NCBI GenBank assembly: GCA_024276275.1
Contig: JAJRXM010000043.1
Coordinates: 1 to 34,046, forward strand
Direction of reading: 5' to 3'
DNA: 34,046 bases
From: Candidatus Zixiibacteriota bacterium
Lineage (GTDB): Bacteria > Zixibacteria > MSB-5A5 > GN15 > FEB-12
This document shows, piece by piece, positions 23,292 through 32,649 of the stretch. The position numbers and the translations under genes are program-made. Every line of letters begins with the position of its first letter. The first letter of the stretch is position 1. The notes beneath the pieces were generated by a model. The model did no database searches, was not told where the DNA came from, and saw nothing but the letters and a program-made list of their open reading frames with translations.

Positions 23292-23310
23292 ATCTTTTAC
23301 TGCTTTAAAA

Positions 23311-25551
23311 CTATTTCTTTTTTACGTTATCATCTGAAAGAACAGAAAAAAGTTCATTAAAAATAAACTTTGATGGTTCTTTTGCAAAAGGTCCGAACGA
23401 AAGAGAAGTATACTTTCCATTTATTTGTTCACGATACAGTTTAGGGGTTCCGTCTGCATCGGTGATATTTATCAGTATAGGCGTAGTAAAATTCGTATCA
23501 ACCTTGCTTGTTTCAATTTCGACACTTACATAGTACTCCGAACCGTCTTTATAAATATCATAGATAACATCAAATTTTGGGATAGTAAAATTAAACAACC
23601 ATTGCTCAAAAAACCAGTTGAGATCTTTTCCGTAATATTTTTCAGCAAGTTCGATAACATCGGCGTTTTTAAATATCTTTCCGTTAGTCCTTAAACATAA
23701 ACGATGGAAAAACTTTCTGAATGCTTGATCACTACCTGATTCTATGTCAAGCATAACTGTACGAAGCATATGAAACAGCCAAATACCTTTGTTAGTATTT
23801 ATTGTCAAGCCGGACCTATCAACCGAATAGAGAGGTCTGGTACGGCTTCTTTGATCTATTTTATAAAGGGAATCTTTATGCAGCAGTAAATTAGAATAAT
23901 ATCCCGATGAATTTTGGTCCTCTACAAAAAGTAGCGAAAGATATTCCGAGGCTGCCAGTTCGAGCCATTTTTCTTTTTCCGAATACGGCTTCATTTGGCG
24001 TCCAAACCATTGCATTGCCATAGCATGACCGGTAAACTTATCGAACCCACCCAAAGGTTGTGTGTATCCCGGGTCATAACAGAGTATTTGCGGCATTTCA
24101 ACTAACCCGGGCATAGATATAAACCCTTCAGGAAAAACATTTATATAAAATGTTCCGACGGGAGCTCCGACTTTTGAGGACATAAAATTAAATGCGTCCA
24201 TCATCGAATTTTCGTAAAGCTTATCGGGCACAAAACATTCTACATCTTTTCTAATTGCTTTCGATTTAAGAAAATTGATAGGTATACCTAAATCTGAAAC
24301 TTTTGTAAGAGTATCAAAGTTTGTTGCAAGTCCTTGAAAATAGAATTCTGAATAAAGAAGCTGTGGATCGACAGAAAAAGTATCTTTTCCTTTGCCGGCA
24401 TAGGCAACATCAAGCATGCCCGGCATAAGGTAATTAAACCCCTTTTGAATTGTGAATTTTAATGTGTGTTCGGAGGGTTGTCTGTTTTCAACAAACGGTA
24501 AAACATAATCAAAATTCTTCCCATGGTACCAATATGTCAACGTAAGAGTATCATTTTTATGAAAGTATTCCGGTAAGATAATACCGATAAATTTAAAATT
24601 TTTACGACGGCTATATTCTACCGGTTCTCCGTTTAAGTAAATAGAATCTACTTTTAGGTTGTAATGTAAAAATGTTGTTAAAAATTTGAGAGAGTCAGAA
24701 TTTATAACCAGCGTAAAATCAGTTTTTGCGGTTTTCAATTTTTTCCCGTCCAACCCGGTCATTTCCAGTTCTATATCATTTTTTAACGGTGTTGTCGGAT
24801 ACGATAAATTTGATAGATCTTCGTCGCTTATTTCATCTGTTAAACCTGCGTTTAAATATACCGCATCGGAAATTTCTGTGTCATTGATTTGAAATTCATA
24901 TCCGATTATCACCGGTTGGGCTCTGTTGGGATCATAAGTGTAGTTGTATCGGTTAAAGTCAATCCAGAAATAGCCGTCTTTGTTTCGTTCAAAAAGAGAA
25001 CGGACTATTTGAAAATAATTATCATACTTATGAAATATATTTGGTTTAAAAAAGAATTCCACTTGTTCTTCTTTTGTTTGTTGAAAATCTTTCCACTTGA
25101 GAGTCTTAACTTCTGCTGTGAATTTTTCTTTCAGCTGCAAATCAAAATCATCTGCCATGCGAATAAAACAGTACTCAAACGACTCATCAACAACAGAGTC
25201 TTTACTTATACTTAACAAAGTCATTCTTTCGGCATGTGAGGGTACTTTTATTGTCGCATGTCCCTCTCCGATAAAAATTGCTGTTGTCGGGCGTTCGTCG
25301 ATATATCGAAGGAGATACATCTTTCCGCTTTTAAAATGGAATGTCGCCAAATCTTTTTTATATGTAAAATCTGTCACATCGAACTCTTCAACTGAATGTC
25401 TGAGTAAATCAAGATCAATTTGTTTATATGCCGATTTAAATTTTTTGTAGAAATCGGACTTTGCTTCAGCTTGAGTTATGCTAAACATTATTATGAGAGT
25501 AAAAACAGCTATGACTATTTTTGATAGCTTTAAACTCTTTGATAGTACCAT
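23311..25551 (-). CDS. Exported M1-peptidase-like protein with a degenerate zinc site
   Basis: A 746-residue secreted protein with a signal peptide (about residues 1-30), a long N-terminal beta-rich region, and a C-terminal gluzincin-like domain (about 430-660). The place where M1 peptidases carry HExxH-x18-E reads GHAMAMQWFG, with H509 retained but the Glu replaced by Ala510, the second His by Met513, and the third ligand position (residue 532) by Leu. Surrounding features survive (QWFG, the WLELAASEYL helix, GKDLNWFFEQWLFN near the end). It should therefore bind no zinc through this site and probably has a structural or binding role. AGGAAGG precedes the ATG. It is followed by a convergent terminator. 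Confidence 0.85.
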   Translation of the reverse strand: MVLSKSLKLSKIVIAVFTLIIMFSITQAEAKSDFYKKFKSAYKQIDLDLLRHSVEEFDVTDFTYKKDLATFHFKSGKMYLLRYIDERPTTAIFIGEGHATIKVPSHAERMTLLSISKDSVVDESFEYCFIRMADDFDLQLKEKFTAEVKTLKWKDFQQTKEEQVEFFFKPNIFHKYDNYFQIVRSLFERNKDGYFWIDFNRYNYTYDPNRAQPVIIGYEFQINDTEISDAVYLNAGLTDEISDEDLSNLSYPTTPLKNDIELEMTGLDGKKLKTAKTDFTLVINSDSLKFLTTFLHYNLKVDSIYLNGEPVEYSRRKNFKFIGIILPEYFHKNDTLTLTYWYHGKNFDYVLPFVENRQPSEHTLKFTIQKGFNYLMPGMLDVAYAGKGKDTFSVDPQLLYSEFYFQGLATNFDTLTKVSDLGIPINFLKSKAIRKDVECFVPDKLYENSMMDAFNFMSSKVGAPVGTFYINVFPEGFISMPGLVEMPQILCYDPGYTQPLGGFDKFTGHAMAMQWFGRQMKPYSEKEKWLELAASEYLSLLFVEDQNSSGYYSNLLLHKDSLYKIDQRSRTRPLYSVDRSGLTINTNKGIWLFHMLRTVMLDIESGSDQAFRKFFHRLCLRTNGKIFKNADVIELAEKYYGKDLNWFFEQWLFNFTIPKFDVIYDIYKDGSEYYVSVEIETSKVDTNFTTPILINITDADGTPKLYREQINGKYTSLSFGPFAKEPSKFIFNELFSVLSDDNVKKK

Positions 25552-25621
25552 TTTTAAACCTTCCTGCGTTTTCTTTTCCTTTTCTTATATTATTAAGACG
25601 AAAAAAAATACGTTTTGTTAA

Positions 25622-26167
25622 TTATAATTTCTTATCAGTTATACTCGTTAATATATCTTTAAATTCAGAAAACTTTTTCTCGATTGAGTCATAAGCCTTG
25701 ATACAATAGTAATTCGGATGTTTCGACCAAGCTTGTTGCAAATTATTTTCAATTTGGATTGCTTCCTCAAGTGATTCTTGTCTGATTTTGTCGGTTTTAT
25801 AATATTTTTCACCTAAATTAGCAGAACTTTCCAACAAAAGTACTGCGGTATACCGTCCATACTCATTTTCAATAGTAGAGCTGACATGTTGTGCTGTTTG
25901 AGGATGAAACGCAAAAGTATCAACAGTTCCCCTATCGGTTATAAACGAGGATGAGCTGTTTTTTTCTTCACGTTCAATTTGGCGGTTATAAATATCAATA
26001 TGAAACTTATCCCAATTTGTTCGATAAGAGGAGTCTTCAATTAAAAGTTGTCTGGCGAGTTCGTCAAAAAAAACAAAATCACCAAAAGAGCGGTCGTTTT
26101 TAATCCGTTCAAAAAAAATTGTTTTCCCTGATGCGGGAGCTCCTGTTATGACAATTCGGTGTGGCAT
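25622..26167 (-). CDS. Small P-loop ATPase/kinase (AAA_28 / NadR-like)
   Basis: A 181-residue P-loop protein. Walker A is GAPASGKT (9-16) directly after the first strand, FVFFDELARQLL (32-43) resembles the AAA_28 consensus with an acidic pair, and SSFITDRGTVDTFAF (about 74-88) provides a DRG motif typical of small nucleotide or substrate kinases of this group (NadR, thymidylate-kinase-like). The substrate is unknown. It is preceded by the HAD phosphatase gene (60-base gap) on the same strand. Confidence 0.85.
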   Translation of the reverse strand: MPHRIVITGAPASGKTIFFERIKNDRSFGDFVFFDELARQLLIEDSSYRTNWDKFHIDIYNRQIEREEKNSSSSFITDRGTVDTFAFHPQTAQHVSSTIENEYGRYTAVLLLESSANLGEKYYKTDKIRQESLEEAIQIENNLQQAWSKHPNYYCIKAYDSIEKKFSEFKDILTSITDKKL

Positions 26168-26227
26168 GTTATAAGTAAATAAAATAGTTTTATCTTTGTC
26201 AATCAGTCTAAATAAATTAGTGATTTT

Positions 26228-26869
26228 CTAAAGCGATTTAATCATCGTAATATCTATCTTTTGCAAATTTGTCACTATTCTATCAGCGAGTGAAAAATCA
26301 TTGTCAGCTGTATAGTTATTCGGTACTGCGATTGATTTCATCCCTGCCGCATGAGCCGCCTTGATTCCCTTTTCGGCATCCTCAATTACTACACATTCGG
26401 ATGGGTTTATCTTAAGCTCATTTGCCAAGTACAAAAATATATCCGGCGACGGTTTTGGTATTTCTACAGATTCTTTATGGGCAACCATTTCAAAAAAATG
26501 TTTCATCCCCAATTTTTCAATTACAAATAAGACGTTTTTACTATACGAACTTGAAGCTAATAAAAGCTGATAGGAACCGCTCATCCGCTCTAGAAAATTA
26601 GTCGCAAAGGGCATTTCTCCTAAATCAGTTTGCAGCATACCCCAAAAAATTTTCAACTTATGATTTCGAACTTCATCAGGGTCTAAATCGAGCTTCTCTT
26701 TGAAAGCATATTCAGCGATACCTTGTCCGTCTCGTATCCATAAATCAATATATGTCTTGTCAGTAAGGGTATGCCCAAAATGAGCCAATGTTTGTTGGTA
26801 TGCTTTGAGGTGCAACGTTTCGGTATCAGATAGTAACCCGTCCATGTCGCATATAATTGTTTTAATCAT
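26228..26869 (-). CDS. HAD-superfamily phosphatase / phosphoglucomutase-like
   Basis: A 213-residue HAD subfamily IA hydrolase. Motif I is CDMDGLLSDTE with nucleophile D8 and acid/base D10; motif II is the LLASSSYSK stretch, motif III Lys in HKESVEIPKPSPD, and motif IV VVIEDAEKGIKAAHAAGM. A C1-type helical cap follows motif I, as in beta-phosphoglucomutases and sugar-phosphate phosphatases. The natural substrate cannot be fixed from sequence. It overlaps no gene and may be co-transcribed with the small ATPase. Confidence 0.92.
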   Translation of the reverse strand: MIKTIICDMDGLLSDTETLHLKAYQQTLAHFGHTLTDKTYIDLWIRDGQGIAEYAFKEKLDLDPDEVRNHKLKIFWGMLQTDLGEMPFATNFLERMSGSYQLLLASSSYSKNVLFVIEKLGMKHFFEMVAHKESVEIPKPSPDIFLYLANELKINPSECVVIEDAEKGIKAAHAAGMKSIAVPNNYTADNDFSLADRIVTNLQKIDITMIKSL

Positions 26870-27004
26870 AATTCAAATAATACTAATAAAATAATCAGAT
26901 GACAAGTATCTTAAAACATGTATATTCTTATATTGCGTCGTTGGTTTGCCTTGGCGGATTGACGATAACGCTGTTAATAAGGTTTGTTGAAAAATTTTAT
27001 CGAG

Positions 27005-27049
27005 TCATTGCGAGTCGAGTGAACGATAGAGAACAAGACGTGGCAATCT
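27005..27049 (+). repeat. 45-bp dispersed repeat, copy 2
   Basis: Reverse complement of 5998-6042 with a single mismatch in 45 positions. Termini TCATTGCGAG and GGCAATCT. Confidence 0.85.
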
Positions 27050-27075
27050 ATAGCTTAATGCTTTACTAAAAGATG

Positions 27076-27121
27076 AGATTGCCACACTTCGTCCGCTTTA
27101 AGCGGACTCCGTTCGCAATGA
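27076..27121 (-). repeat. Diverged copy of the dispersed repeat, facing copy 2
   Basis: Same termini (AGATTGCCAC and GCAATGA) and nearly the same length (46 bp) as copies 1 and 2 but with a different centre, which here forms a strong hairpin, GTCCGCTT-T-AAGCGGAC (27091-27107). It is inverted with respect to copy 2, 26 bases away. Confidence 0.7.
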
Positions 27122-27164
27122 TAGGAAATTTCTCTTTTTCAACTCAACAATATCGGAGATATCA

Positions 27165-27995
27165 ATGTCAGAAATACAGCAATTCCATACAGAGCTAAAC
27201 GAAGCAGTCGATTTTATTAAATCAAAAGTTGATTTCACACCGTCAATCGGAATTATTTTAGGTACCGGACTTGGGTCATTGGTCGACGGTATCGAAATGG
27301 TCGGGTCGGTAGATTACGACGATATTCCTCATTTCCCTCTGTCGACTGTTGAGTCGCATCACGGACGTTTGCTGTTTGGTAATTTACGAGGGAAAAAAGT
27401 TGTCTGTATGCAGGGACGGTTTCATTTTTACGAAGGTTACAGTTTTAAACAAATCGTTTTTCCGGTGCGGGTAATGAAAGCACTCGGGATGGAAACGATT
27501 ATTGTTTCTAACGCAGCAGGTGGTATGAATCCGAATTTTGTTGCGGGCGATGTTATGCTTATCAACGACCATATTAATTTTTTCCCGGGTAATCCTTTAA
27601 TTGGTGAAAATGATAATAAGTTGGGACCTCGTTTTCCTGATATGTATGAAGTGTATAACAGAAACTATTTACAGCTTGCCAAAGATATAGCCCTTACACA
27701 AAACTTACGTCTTCAAGAGGGTGTCTATCTTGCTGTCACGGGACCTTGTCTGGAAACAGCAGCAGAGTATCGAATGTTTCGCAGGATGGGTGCCGATGCG
27801 GTCGGAATGTCGACAATTCCGGAAGTAATTGCGGCACATCATCAGGGTAACAAAGTTTTGGCGTTCTCAATTATTACCGATATGGGACTGCCTGATAATA
27901 TGCATCCGTGTTCTATCGACGATGTGATAAGAATCGCAGGCGAAGCCGACCCGAAACTGCGTGACTTAATAGCGGGTTGTGTCGAGAAGATGTAG
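27165..27995 (+). CDS. punA: Purine-nucleoside phosphorylase (trimeric, PNP I type)
   Basis: A 276-residue enzyme that splits purine nucleosides with phosphate to the free base and ribose-1-phosphate in purine salvage. Family blocks are GIILGTGLGSLVDGIE (32-47), FPLSTVESHHGRL (62-74) with the phosphate-contacting His, MQGRFHFYEGYSF (85-97), IVSNAAGGMNP and the substrate-binding VGMSTIPEVIAAHH. The length fits the trimeric PNP/MTAP family (about 270-290). GGAG lies eight bases before the ATG. The 3' end of a second copy is found at 29778-29849. The symbol is by homology; pnp is also used. Confidence 0.95.
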   Translation: MSEIQQFHTELNEAVDFIKSKVDFTPSIGIILGTGLGSLVDGIEMVGSVDYDDIPHFPLSTVESHHGRLLFGNLRGKKVVCMQGRFHFYEGYSFKQIVFPVRVMKALGMETIIVSNAAGGMNPNFVAGDVMLINDHINFFPGNPLIGENDNKLGPRFPDMYEVYNRNYLQLAKDIALTQNLRLQEGVYLAVTGPCLETAAEYRMFRRMGADAVGMSTIPEVIAAHHQGNKVLAFSIITDMGLPDNMHPCSIDDVIRIAGEADPKLRDLIAGCVEKM

Positions 27996-28016
27996 CAGGC
28001 TGATTAGGCAATGTCG

Positions 28017-28041
28017 TTCCTATGAAGATGGGAATTCGGTT
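28017..28041 (+). terminator. Probable terminator of the phosphorylase gene
   Basis: TTCCTAT, loop GAAG, ATGGGAA (28017-28034; one wobble pair) followed by TTCGG and a run of seven T. The stem-loop has the same loop as hairpin 1 of the element at 8562, so a dispersed repeat may have been adopted as terminator. Confidence 0.5.
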
Positions 28042-28125
28042 TTTTTGAACTTTATATTAGACATTTTACATCATTATAATTATGTTCATTGATAATAAGT
28101 TTCGTATTACATAATTGGGAGAATT

Positions 28126-29781
28126 TTGATACAACTTGAGAACATAGAATTTATACATGTCGGTTTAGCTGTCTTAATTTTATTAGTTTTATATATAGTT
28201 TATAAGATACTAGTTAAGCACAGCAGTCAAAAACAATTAGAGCAAATCAGAGATAATTGGGGAAAACCTTGCTCAAATAATATTGTTACGGAATTAACAC
28301 AACTTTACTACTCCTTTAAAGAAAAACCGACAGAAGATAACAGTTATCATATAGATGATGCCACTTGGCATGATTTAAACCTTAATGAAATATTTTCAGT
28401 TTTGAACAGAACCGTATCTGATGTCGGTTCTCAATATTTGTATAGTTTACTTCGTAAGCCGGCTATGAATCAAGAAGAGCTTCAGAAAAGAGAAAAACAA
28501 ATTGGTTTTTTTTATGAAAATCAAAACTTAAGAGAACAAACACAACTTTATCTTAAATCTCTATCTTCAACCAACGCTGCATTTATACCTCATTTGCTTT
28601 GGGAAGAATTGCCTAAAAAACCAATAATTAGATTTATGACATTTTTTTTACATTATCTGTCAATAGTTGTTTTAATTCTGACAATTTTTCAGTTTATACA
28701 TTTTAGTACTGTTTTAGGTATGTTTGCTGTAAATGTACTGGTTCGGTATTATCTGAAAAAACAAATTGATAGATATATATATTCATTTCAATATTTAGGA
28801 AAACTTCTCTATATCTCTAAAAAAATATCAAAACTGGAATTTTCCGAGTTAAAAAACTTTCAGGATAATCTGAAAGAAAATCTCAAAGAAACAAAAACTA
28901 TTTTAAGGAAAATATTTATTTTCCAATTCAAAGATGAGATGGGTCTTACAGATTATATAAACAGTTATTTTTTATTCGACATAAAAAGTTATTATTCGTT
29001 AGTGGGTAAAATTGAAAAATATAAAAAGAACTTAAGAGAAATATATGAAACGGTAGGTTTTATTGATTCTATGATTTCTGTCGCATCGTTTAGAACAGAA
29101 TATACTGCACATTGCCAACCCACATTTAATACGAACAATAAGATTGTTGAGAATATTTATAATCCATTAATAAAAGAACTTGTTTTAAATTCTTTTTCCT
29201 TTGAAAAAAATAGTACAATCGTAACCGGTTCAAATATGTCGGGCAAAACAACATTCTTAAAAACAATCGGTGTCAACGCAGTACTCTCTCAGACAATTCA
29301 CACAAGTTTGGCAGATAAATCTCAAATGCCTTTTATCAAAACAATCTCTTCGTTGAATATTGTAGATAATATTTTGGAAGGTAAAAGTTATTACTTATCT
29401 GAAATTGAATCGATTTTAAGAATAATTAATGCATCAGAGTCAAACGTTCTGCACTTATTTTTGTTAGATGAAATATTTAGAGGAACAAACTCAACCGAAA
29501 GACAGGCAATATCAATAGAAGTGTATAAGTATTTGGCAAATAATAAAGATTTAGTTTTGGCAGCAACCCATGACCTACAGACTTGTGATCACTTAAAAGA
29601 TTTTTATAATAATGTTCACTTTAGAGAACAGGTATTCGATGGAAATCTTGTTTTTGATTATAAAATCCATGAGGGAATTTCTACTGGCAGAAATGCTATT
29701 AATTTATTAAAACAAGTCGGCTACCCTGATGTAATAATTGAAAAAGCTGAAAGTCATGTAAAATTGCACCAGAATAGTTAG
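28126..29781 (+). CDS. Membrane-anchored MutS-like ATPase
   Basis: A 551-residue protein. An N-terminal membrane segment (about 10-27) and a hydrophobic pair near 165-205 precede a helical region resembling the MutS lever/clamp domain, followed by a complete MutS ATPase domain: Walker A GSNMSGKTTF (368-377), YYLSEIESILRII, and Walker B with the signature loop LLDEIFRGTNSTER (447-460), then AATHDLQ. The mismatch-binding domain I is absent. Such proteins form a MutS-related family common in the FCB group whose role is unknown, and mismatch repair should not be assumed. The TTG start at 28126 has a GGGAG ribosome-binding site. The TAG stop abuts the remnant of a second phosphorylase gene. Confidence 0.86.
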   Translation: MIQLENIEFIHVGLAVLILLVLYIVYKILVKHSSQKQLEQIRDNWGKPCSNNIVTELTQLYYSFKEKPTEDNSYHIDDATWHDLNLNEIFSVLNRTVSDVGSQYLYSLLRKPAMNQEELQKREKQIGFFYENQNLREQTQLYLKSLSSTNAAFIPHLLWEELPKKPIIRFMTFFLHYLSIVVLILTIFQFIHFSTVLGMFAVNVLVRYYLKKQIDRYIYSFQYLGKLLYISKKISKLEFSELKNFQDNLKENLKETKTILRKIFIFQFKDEMGLTDYINSYFLFDIKSYYSLVGKIEKYKKNLREIYETVGFIDSMISVASFRTEYTAHCQPTFNTNNKIVENIYNPLIKELVLNSFSFEKNSTIVTGSNMSGKTTFLKTIGVNAVLSQTIHTSLADKSQMPFIKTISSLNIVDNILEGKSYYLSEIESILRIINASESNVLHLFLLDEIFRGTNSTERQAISIEVYKYLANNKDLVLAATHDLQTCDHLKDFYNNVHFREQVFDGNLVFDYKIHEGISTGRNAINLLKQVGYPDVIIEKAESHVKLHQNS

Positions 29782-29849
29782 TCCGTGTTATCGGAGAAGC
29801 CGAACCGAAACTGCGTGACTTAATAGCAGGATGCGTCGAGCAGATGTAA
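29778..29849 (+). pseudogene. 3' remnant of a second purine-nucleoside phosphorylase gene
   Basis: In the frame 29778-29849 the sequence encodes IGEAEPKLRDLIAGCVEQM and TAA, matching the last residues of the phosphorylase (AGEADPKLRDLIAGCVEKM, then TAG). From GAA-GCC onward 46 of 51 bases agree, with an uninterrupted 23-base identity. Of five changes three are synonymous, so the copy evolved as a coding sequence before losing its 5' part. The match begins at the stop codon of the MutS-like gene. Confidence 0.88.
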
Positions 29850-29957
29850 ACCACTCCTGCACAGTCCTGTATCTCAGCAAAAAGACTTGTATTAAAGATA
29901 ATATATGCCTATATTATCTACTTAAACCCAATTCAATAAATAAATTTAGGAGTTTTG

Positions 29958-32639
29958 ATGTCTTTAGAAGCAGGTAAAACACTCGGTCCATATGAAATTA
30001 TTGAACAAGCCGGTGCCGGTGGTATGGGTGAGGTTTACAAAGCCAAAGATACTCGTCTTGACCGTATTGTTGCTATAAAAGTTCTTCCTGCAACTTTTGC
30101 CTTAAACGAAGATATCAAACAACGCTTTGAACGCGAAGCAAAAACTATTTCATCGTTAAACCATCCCAATATCTGTACCCTTTACGATGTCGGAAAACAA
30201 GATGGCTTAGACTATCTCGTCATGGAATTTATCGAGGGCGAAACGTTATCGGAAAAAATAAAAAAAGGTCCGATTCCGATGAAAGAGTTTCTGGAAATCT
30301 CTATTCAGATTGCCGATGCTCTGGACAAAGCTCATCGCCAAGGACTTATTCATCGTGATTTAAAACCCGGCAATATCATGCTGACCAAATCAGGTGCCAA
30401 ACTATTAGATTTTGGTCTTGCCAAAATGCATCTTGATAACTCAGCTCCGGGAGTTCAATCTATCACACAAACTACACCGCTCACAGGTGTCGGTACACTA
30501 CTCGGCACGATGCAGTACATGGCTCCTGAACAACTTGAGGGTAAAGAAGCTGATAGACGTTCCGATATATTTTCATTCGGTGCGGTGATGTATGAAATGG
30601 CGACCGGTACTAAAGCATTTGGGGGTGGTTCACAGGCGACGCTAATTGCTTCTATATTAAAAGATGAACCAAAATCTGTTTCGGAAATCTCCCCTCAACT
30701 CCCTCCTTTACTTGAGCAGGCAATCTCACAATGTATCGACAAAGACCCTGAACAACGATGGCAATCGGTCGGTGATTTAAAACGTTCCCTGCAATGGATA
30801 GCCGATGGCAAAGTAGGTTCTCATAGCCATGGATTAATTCCTCAGAACCGTTCGACTCGTGAAACAATAATCATGGTCGGGATGATATGTTTCTTCTTAG
30901 TTTCTGCTACTCTTCGATATTTGTACTTTACATCAGACAATGCAACGAAGCAGACAGTGCGAGCAGTTATAGTTCCTCCAGCCAATGCCGAAGTGCAGTC
31001 ATTTGGTGGTGGACATATTTCTATTTCGCCAGACGGAACAAAACTAGTTTTTCTTGCCGAAGATACTGCAACAGGTGATAATCTTTTGTGGGTACGACAA
31101 TTAAATTCTCTGTTGGCAGTTCCACTACAGGGTACAAAAAATGCTGAATATCCGTTTTGGTCACCAGATAATAGGTATATCGGATTTTTTGCTGACAGTA
31201 AAATGAAAAAAATTCCTGCTATAGGTGGACCTGTTCTTACTTTGTGTAACACAGAAGGTAATCCTCGTGGAGGAAGTTGGAACAGAGATAATATTATTCT
31301 TTATACACCAAGTATTGATGATCCGATTTATAAAGTATCGGCAGCAGGTGGAGAACCTGTAGCTGTAACTGAGATGGACACAACTTTAAATGAAAACTCA
31401 CAACGGTTCCCTGAGTTTCTTCCCGATGGTAATCATTTTATATTTTTCTCAAGAGTAAGTGGTGGTAATGGAGGCGAAAGAGATGCAGTCTGTTTAAGTG
31501 CTCTTAATGATCCAACTGTCCATCGTCTTTTTTTAGCGAAGTCAAATGCGATCTATGTAGATGATTACATTTATTATATGCGTGATAATTTTTTGAGGGT
31601 ACAACCATTTGATGAAAACTCATTTGAATTGACTGGTGATCCATTTCCAATAGCAGAAGAAGTTATTTTTGTAGATAGATTTAATAAAGGTTCATTTACT
31701 GTTTCAAAAAATTCAGAACTATATTATGAAAAGGGAATTGCGACAGATGGTTCTTTACTGTTAATTAGAAATAGAAATTCTATTGAAGTTGATACAGTAT
31801 TAAGTGGTGAGTTATATTATTCGGCAGAATTTACTCCAGATGAACAGACTATTGCGATTACGTATGTAGAAGATGCTAATTCAGATGCAGATGTTTGGTT
31901 ATATGATTTTAATCGAACTAATAAAACTCGATTTACTTTTGAAAAATCTGCAGATTTTTTACCTATTTACACTCCTGATGGTACTCATATTGTCTATGCA
32001 TCCAACAAATTAGATACAGCAAATGGTTTTCAGGATTTATTTATTAAGGATGCTAATGGAATCAAACCAGAATCTTTGCTTATAGCAGATGATAAAAAAG
32101 TTATTTTCCCATGTTCATTTACACCTGATGGTAGAACACTGATTTATTCTATCTTTAGTAAATCAGCTAATACATTATGGGCGCTTGATATGGAAACTGG
32201 TGAGACAGAATCTATATTTGATTCTACAGAAGAGGTTTCTTGGGGAATGATATCGCCAGATGGTCGATGGTTAGCCTATCAGCTCAAAAAAGATAATAAA
32301 GATGCTGTATATATAACAACATTTCCAAAACCATTGGGTAAATGGCAAGTATCCAAAGGTGTAGGTTATTTTACAAGATGGAACCAGAATGGTAAAGAAT
32401 TATTTTATATGAATGACAATAATGAACTTTGTGCTGTAGATATAAATGGTGAGTCAGATTTTCTGAAAAGTGGAAAAATAAAACCAATGTTTCAAATGAA
32501 TCCACTTGTTCCGGGTACAGCTTATGTTCCGTTTAATGATGGTGAACGATTTATTACATTAGAAAATTTTGGTGCTGTGAGCGAAAATAAAATTATCTTT
32601 GTACAGAACTATAAACAAGAATTTATAAACAAACAATAA
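29958..32639 (+). CDS. Receptor-like Ser/Thr protein kinase with TolB-type beta-propeller
   Basis: A protein of 893 residues. The kinase domain (about 10-280) is complete: glycine loop GAGGMGEVY, Lys41 in AIKVLP, HRDLKPGN with catalytic D134, DFG at 151-153, and APE at 189-191. One membrane helix (about 303-324) follows, and the remaining 570 residues form a periplasmic WD40/TolB-like beta-propeller with repeated SPDGTKLVF, SPDNRYIGFF, TPDGTHIVYAS and SPDGRWLAYQ blades. It is thus a transmembrane sensor kinase of the PknB type. The ATG at 29958 has an AGGAG site; a TTG three bases earlier is less likely. A close paralogue follows after 10 bases. The ligand is unknown. Confidence 0.93.
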   Translation: MSLEAGKTLGPYEIIEQAGAGGMGEVYKAKDTRLDRIVAIKVLPATFALNEDIKQRFEREAKTISSLNHPNICTLYDVGKQDGLDYLVMEFIEGETLSEKIKKGPIPMKEFLEISIQIADALDKAHRQGLIHRDLKPGNIMLTKSGAKLLDFGLAKMHLDNSAPGVQSITQTTPLTGVGTLLGTMQYMAPEQLEGKEADRRSDIFSFGAVMYEMATGTKAFGGGSQATLIASILKDEPKSVSEISPQLPPLLEQAISQCIDKDPEQRWQSVGDLKRSLQWIADGKVGSHSHGLIPQNRSTRETIIMVGMICFFLVSATLRYLYFTSDNATKQTVRAVIVPPANAEVQSFGGGHISISPDGTKLVFLAEDTATGDNLLWVRQLNSLLAVPLQGTKNAEYPFWSPDNRYIGFFADSKMKKIPAIGGPVLTLCNTEGNPRGGSWNRDNIILYTPSIDDPIYKVSAAGGEPVAVTEMDTTLNENSQRFPEFLPDGNHFIFFSRVSGGNGGERDAVCLSALNDPTVHRLFLAKSNAIYVDDYIYYMRDNFLRVQPFDENSFELTGDPFPIAEEVIFVDRFNKGSFTVSKNSELYYEKGIATDGSLLLIRNRNSIEVDTVLSGELYYSAEFTPDEQTIAITYVEDANSDADVWLYDFNRTNKTRFTFEKSADFLPIYTPDGTHIVYASNKLDTANGFQDLFIKDANGIKPESLLIADDKKVIFPCSFTPDGRTLIYSIFSKSANTLWALDMETGETESIFDSTEEVSWGMISPDGRWLAYQLKKDNKDAVYITTFPKPLGKWQVSKGVGYFTRWNQNGKELFYMNDNNELCAVDINGESDFLKSGKIKPMFQMNPLVPGTAYVPFNDGERFITLENFGAVSENKIIFVQNYKQEFINKQ

Positions 32640-32649
32640 AGAGTAATAT

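Larger units (their letters stand above)
26870..27164. other. Intergenic region with facing dispersed repeats
   Basis: Gene-free region of 295 bases between the divergent HAD and pnp genes. The first 130 bases are featureless AT-rich sequence; from 27005 two copies of a dispersed repeat face each other (next two entries). A pnp promoter must lie here but is not clear. GGAG precedes the pnp ATG. Confidence 0.6.

Noticed and set aside
29778-29849. Attachment site of an integrative element at the pnp 3' end
   Set aside because: The two copies differ mostly at silent positions and no integrase is present between them, so a decayed paralogue is preferred.
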